Positions 60,107 to 64,000 of a stretch of DNA of 64,000 bases are shown here, in pieces. The stretch spans positions 4,464,001-4,528,000 of the forward strand of contig NZ_CP139447.1 of assembly GCF_047121295.1 (NCBI RefSeq), in the 5' to 3' direction. Every line of letters starts with the position of its first letter. The first letter of the stretch is position 1. The position numbers were made by a program, and so were the translations under genes. Below the pieces are notes generated by a model, which did no database searches, had not been told where the DNA came from, and worked only from the letters and a program-made list of their open reading frames with translations. Source of the DNA: Longispora sp047121295. Its GTDB lineage: Bacteria; Actinomycetota; Actinomycetes; Mycobacteriales; Micromonosporaceae.

Positions 60107-60958
60107 GTGAAGCTGTGGACCCGGTGGGCCGCCGTCCTCGTCGTCGCGGTGCTCGCGGGCACCGCCGGCACCTGGCTGTACGCGCACGAACGCGACGCCC
60201 GGGACCGCAGCTACGTGGTCGAGTCGTCCACCGCAGAAGACCGGCTGCGGATCGAGGCCTCGGTGCAGCGGATCGACGCCTCCGCCCACGACCTGGTGCT
60301 CCGGGTGCTCGTGGTGCCCCTGGGCCGGTACGCGGAGGCCGGCAGTCCGCTCACCCCCACCCGGGACCTGCGGATCGAGACCACGGCGCTGCGCCCCGGC
60401 TCGCTGGTCATCCCGGCCGGCGAACGCAGCTCCAGCACCGACCTGACCGTCGGGCTGGACGGGGACGCGATCACGGCATACCCCTTCGACGGGTACCGGG
60501 CCACGATCGGCTTCTACGCCGAGGTGGGCGGGGAGCCGGTACCCGTCTCGATCGAGGTCTTCAGCAACGACGCCCTGTTCCGCTCGCGCCTGGGCAGGCA
60601 CCTGGACGACTCCACCGTGGAGATCTCCTTCACCCGCTCCTCCGGCTCCCTCATCATGGGCTGGTTCATGATCGGGAGCATGTGGGCGCTCGCGCTCGCC
60701 GTCGCCGGCGGGGCCTGGGTCATCGTCCGCCAGCGGCGGGGGCTGGTGTGGCCGGCGCTGGGCTGGATGGCGGCGACGTTCTTCGCGCTCGCGGCGTTCC
60801 GGAACACGGCGCCCGGGCTGCCGCCGATCGGGTCGGTGCTGGACTACGCGGCGTTCCTGTGGGCGGAGGCGGTGATCGCGGTGAGCGTGACGGTGACGGC
60901 GGTGATGGGGGTACGGGTGGAACGCGCGGCCGCCCCGGAGCCACCGGCTGGCGCGTGA
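60107..60958 (+). CDS. DUF4436 membrane protein
   Basis: 283 residues from GTG 60107: one N-terminal helix (about 6-24), an outer domain of about 165 residues (YVVESSTAEDRLRIEASVQR...), and three C-terminal helices. This layout is that of DUF4436 proteins of actinomycetes. TATAGT at 60095-60100 ends six bases before the start codon, so a leaderless transcript is likely even though the box overlaps the tetR stop codon. Confidence 0.75.
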   Translation: MKLWTRWAAVLVVAVLAGTAGTWLYAHERDARDRSYVVESSTAEDRLRIEASVQRIDASAHDLVLRVLVVPLGRYAEAGSPLTPTRDLRIETTALRPGSLVIPAGERSSSTDLTVGLDGDAITAYPFDGYRATIGFYAEVGGEPVPVSIEVFSNDALFRSRLGRHLDDSTVEISFTRSSGSLIMGWFMIGSMWALALAVAGGAWVIVRQRRGLVWPALGWMAATFFALAAFRNTAPGLPPIGSVLDYAAFLWAEAVIAVSVTVTAVMGVRVERAAAPEPPAGA

Positions 60959-61007
60959 CGAACACGAGCGTCGGGGCCCGCCCGGCGGTCGTGGCACAAT
61001 CGGCCCA

Positions 61008-64000
61008 ATGCAGATCGGGATGTTGGGGCCGTTCGAGGTTCGCACGGACGCCGGCGTCCACGCCGACGTGCCGGGCGCCCGGCTGCGCGCGCTGCTGATC
61101 GTCCTCGCCCTCAACCCTGGGCACGTGGTCGGAAAGGCGACGCTCGTCGACTGGATCTGGGGCGAGCACCCGCCCGCCGACGCGGCCAACGCCCTGCAAC
61201 GGCTGGTGTCCCGGCTGCGCAGGACGCTGCCGGACGGGGCGGTGGAGGGGCAGCCGGGCGGGTACCGGTTGGCCGTGGACCCCGACGCCGTCGACGCCGT
61301 GCGGTTCGAACGCCTCCTCGGTCGGGCGCGCGAGCAGCGGGGTCCGGGCCGGGTCGGGCTGCTGCGCGACGCCCTCGCCCTGTGGCGCGGTGCGGCCATG
61401 CAGGACGTCGGGCCGCTGGACAGCGCGGCGTTCGACGCGGCGGTCACCCGGCTCGACGGGCTGCGGCTGACCGCCCTGGAGGACCGGTACGAGGCGGAGG
61501 CCGACCCCGGGCTGGTCGCGGAGCTGACGGACCTGGTGGCCGCGCACCCGATGCGGGAACGCCTGGTCGCGGCGCTGATGCGGGCCCTGGTCGCGGCGGG
61601 TCGCGACAGTGAGGCGCTGCTCGTGTACGAGCGCACCCGGGAGGCCCTGGCCGACGCGCTGGGCGTGGACCCGTCGCCGGAGCTGTCCGCCGTGCACGTC
61701 GCGCTGCTGCGGGGCGACCTGGGGCGGCGGGAGGAGAGCCGGCGGACGAACCTTCGCGCCGAGCTGACCAGCTTCGTCGGCCGGGACTCCGATGTCGCCG
61801 GGGTCCGCGAACTCCTCGCCGACCATCGGCTGACGACCCTGGTCGGGCCGGGCGGTTCGGGGAAGACCCGGCTGGCCACGGAGATCGCGCGGGGCCTGCT
61901 CGACGACCTGCCCGACGGGGCCTGGCTCGTGGAGCTGGCGGCCATCGGCGCGGACGGCGACGTGGCGCAGGCGACGCTCGCCGGGCTGGGCCTCCGCGAC
62001 GCCCTGCTCGGCGGCCCCCCGCAGGCGGAGCTGACGGACCGGCTGATCGCCGCGATCCGCGAGCGCGAGGCGCTGCTGATCCTGGACAACTGCGAGCACG
62101 TGATCGAGGCGGCGGCGGCGTTCGCGCACCGGGTGCTCGGCGAGTGCCGGCGGCTGCGGATCCTGGCCACGAGCAGGGAACCGCTCGGCATCACCGGCGA
62201 GGCGTTGTGGCTGGTGGAGCCGCTGGCCGTGCCGGAGGAGGGGGACGCCCCCGGGGCCTCACCGGCGGTTCGGTTGCTGGTCGACCGGGCGGGCGCGGTG
62301 CGCAAGGATCTCAGCCTCGACGCCCGCGCGCTGGCGACAATGGTGCGGGTGTGCCGGGCGCTGGACGGGATGCCGCTGGCGATCGAGCTGGCCGCCGCCA
62401 GCCTGCGCACCATGTCCCTCGATCAGCTCGCCCACCGGCTGCACGACCGGTTCCGGCTGCTGACCGGCGGGAGCCGCACCGCGTTGCCCCGGCACAAGAC
62501 GCTGCGCGCGATGGTCGACTGGAGCTGGGAGCTGCTGACCGACGCGGAACGGATCGTCCTGCGCAGGCTGTCGGTGTTCGCCGGCGGGGCGGGCCTGGAG
62601 GCGGCCGAGCGGGTCTGTGCCGGAGACGCCGTCGAGCCGGGGCAGGTGTTGGAGCTGCTCACCTCGCTGACCGAGAAGTCGCTGCTGCGCGCCGAGGGCG
62701 ACGACGCGCCGCGCTACCGGATGACCGGCACGATCCGGGAGTACGCCCGGCACCGGCTCGCCGAGGCCGGGGAATCGGAGCTGGCCCGGCACGCGCACCT
62801 CGGGTACGTGACCGAACTCGCCGAGGCCGCCGAGCCGCATCTCCGCCGGGCCGAGCAGCTGGAGTGGCTCGCCGCGCTCGAGGCCGAACACGACGACATC
62901 GGCTGCGCCATGCGGGGCGCGCTCGCGGCCGGCGAGGCGCACGGGGCGATGCGGCTCGCGGCGGCCGCCGGCTGGTACTGGTGGCTCGGCGGGCACAAGG
63001 TCGAGGGCAACGAGCTGATCACGGCGGCCACCGCCGTGCCCGGCGAGGTGGCCGACGAGATCCGGGCGATGGTGTACGCGCTGGTCGTGCTGTTCCTGGG
63101 CTCCGGGCGGGGCGACGAGCACCACGCGGAGGAGTGGATCCACAAGGCGCACCGGGTCATCCTGCGCAGCGGGTCCCGTAACCCGCTGCTGGGGTTGGTC
63201 GTCCCGTTGGAGCGGATGCTGCGGGAGCCCGGCGCGGTGCTGGCCGCGTGGGAACCCCTGCTGGACAGCGGGGACCCGTGGGTCCGCGCGCTGGCCCGGT
63301 TCCACCTGGGCAAGATGCGGATCATGTTGGGCCAGGGCGGGCGGGACGCGGACGCGTACCTGGAGGGGGCGCTCGCCGAGTTCCGGGCGCTCGGCGAACG
63401 GTTCGGGATCTCGATGGCGCTGAGCGAGCTGGCGGACCGGATCGCCACCCGGGGCGAGTTCGCGGGCGCGTGCGGGCACTACGAACGGGCGATCGCGGTC
63501 CTGGCCGAGGTCGGCGCCGTCGAGGACGTGATCCGGATGCGCGCCCGGCAGGCCCAGCTGTACTGGCTGCTCGGCGACCGTCCCTCGTGCGCCGCTGCCC
63601 TCGCCGAGGCGGAGCAGCGCGCGGAGCGGGTCACCTGGCCGGACGCGCTGGCCGAGCTGGCGCTCGCGAGGACCGAACTCGCCCGGTGGGGCGGCGACGC
63701 CGAGGAGGCCCGCCGCCACCTCGACGTCGCGATCACCGTGCTGGGCGAGGAGGCGGAGCGTTCCAACATCCGCGCGGACACCCACGACCTGCTCGGCTAC
63801 CTCGCCGACGACCCCGACGAGGCCCGCTCGTACCGCGCGTTGGCGCTGCGGTCGGCGACCGAGGCCGGACACGCGCCCCAGATCGCGCGGGTCCTCGTCG
63901 GGATCGCGGACCTGGCGTTGCGCCGCGCGGAGTACGAGCAGGCCGCCCGGCTGCTCGCGGCCAGTACGGCCGTGCGCGGGCTGCCGGACCTCTCGCACCC
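61008..64000 (+). CDS. SARP/AfsR-type regulator (BTAD-ATPase-TPR), cut by window end
   Basis: Open reading frame of at least 997 codons from ATG 61008, still open at the window edge. Order: OmpR-like DNA-binding domain (IGMLGPFEVRTDAG, LRALLIVLALNPG, ALQRLVSRLRRTLP; about 1-90), BTAD helical domain (AALMRALVAAGRDSEALLVY; about 95-245), AP-ATPase/NB-ARC-like domain with P-loop LVGPGGSGKTRLA (about 282) and Walker B ALLILDNCEHV, then helical TPR-like repeats. Such regulators switch on secondary metabolism, often from within the cluster they control. No biosynthetic cluster is visible here, so the target may lie to the right. Confidence 0.88.
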   Translation, partial: MQIGMLGPFEVRTDAGVHADVPGARLRALLIVLALNPGHVVGKATLVDWIWGEHPPADAANALQRLVSRLRRTLPDGAVEGQPGGYRLAVDPDAVDAVRFERLLGRAREQRGPGRVGLLRDALALWRGAAMQDVGPLDSAAFDAAVTRLDGLRLTALEDRYEAEADPGLVAELTDLVAAHPMRERLVAALMRALVAAGRDSEALLVYERTREALADALGVDPSPELSAVHVALLRGDLGRREESRRTNLRAELTSFVGRDSDVAGVRELLADHRLTTLVGPGGSGKTRLATEIARGLLDDLPDGAWLVELAAIGADGDVAQATLAGLGLRDALLGGPPQAELTDRLIAAIREREALLILDNCEHVIEAAAAFAHRVLGECRRLRILATSREPLGITGEALWLVEPLAVPEEGDAPGASPAVRLLVDRAGAVRKDLSLDARALATMVRVCRALDGMPLAIELAAASLRTMSLDQLAHRLHDRFRLLTGGSRTALPRHKTLRAMVDWSWELLTDAERIVLRRLSVFAGGAGLEAAERVCAGDAVEPGQVLELLTSLTEKSLLRAEGDDAPRYRMTGTIREYARHRLAEAGESELARHAHLGYVTELAEAAEPHLRRAEQLEWLAALEAEHDDIGCAMRGALAAGEAHGAMRLAAAAGWYWWLGGHKVEGNELITAATAVPGEVADEIRAMVYALVVLFLGSGRGDEHHAEEWIHKAHRVILRSGSRNPLLGLVVPLERMLREPGAVLAAWEPLLDSGDPWVRALARFHLGKMRIMLGQGGRDADAYLEGALAEFRALGERFGISMALSELADRIATRGEFAGACGHYERAIAVLAEVGAVEDVIRMRARQAQLYWLLGDRPSCAAALAEAEQRAERVTWPDALAELALARTELARWGGDAEEARRHLDVAITVLGEEAERSNIRADTHDLLGYLADDPDEARSYRALALRSATEAGHAPQIARVLVGIADLALRRAEYEQAARLLAASTAVRGLPDLSH

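Overview
The window is very G+C-rich DNA with dense genes, frequent GTG starts, ATGA/GTGA start-stop overlaps, twin-arginine and lipoprotein signals, a SARP/AfsR-type regulator and a CYP/ferredoxin pair. This points to a filamentous actinomycete, probably of the Micromonosporales; the genus cannot be fixed from the sequence alone. It looks chromosomal. I see no tRNA, rRNA, transposase, integrase, CRISPR array or origin. No gene-free stretch exceeds about 200 bases.

Layout. 0-8 kb: secreted M23 peptidase, a broken LPXTG wall-protein remnant, twin terminators, a LanC-like cyclase, a GtrA membrane protein, a ferredoxin-P450 operon, an MFS exporter preceded by a perfect CIRCE (HrcA) operator, and a TSUP exporter. 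8-16 kb: VOC protein, secreted GH18 chitinase, transglutaminase-like protein, PhoD with a PHO-box-like leader, APH-like kinase, GNAT, NUDIX, DeoR regulator. 16-24 kb: GT39-like membrane protein, FUSC protein plus K+ channel, RpiR regulator plus NagS-like SIS protein, a small secreted protein, VOC, cupin, dienelactone hydrolase. 24-35 kb: membrane-anchored Hsp70-like protein, lipase-like hydrolase, a TetR/MFS/carotenoid-oxygenase/SRPBCC unit with matching operators, PhnB-like protein, TetR/epoxide hydrolase pair, HhH protein. 35-43 kb: nitrate reductase-diflavin fusion, molybdate regulator and ModA, NiCoT importer, and a divergent MFS with a His-rich tail.

43.2-54.4 kb is the most unusual part. 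Poly-gamma-glutamate synthetase genes pgsB and pgsC lie behind a double-sensor HAMP membrane protein. Near them are a lipoprotein with a metallohydrolase-like His/Glu pattern, a small anchored protein, a response regulator and a histidine kinase that converge and overlap, a retropepsin-like domain fused to a 7-TM membrane domain, a RimK-related ATP-grasp ligase and a short acidic anchored protein. No CapA/PgsA exporter is present. I read this as a candidate envelope system that makes, senses and trims a glutamate-type polymer or peptide tag. The assignment is inference. 54.5-64 kb: a beta-lactamase-fold lipoprotein that has lost its catalytic residues, NUDIX, TSUP, DUF1697, MFS, rhodanese/TetR pair, DUF4436 protein, and a large SARP-ATPase-TPR regulator cut by the window end.

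Regulatory signals are unusually readable. Perfect or near-perfect palindromes sit in several intergenic spaces, and several regulator genes have a -10-like box 6-8 bases before the start codon, which suggests leaderless mRNAs.
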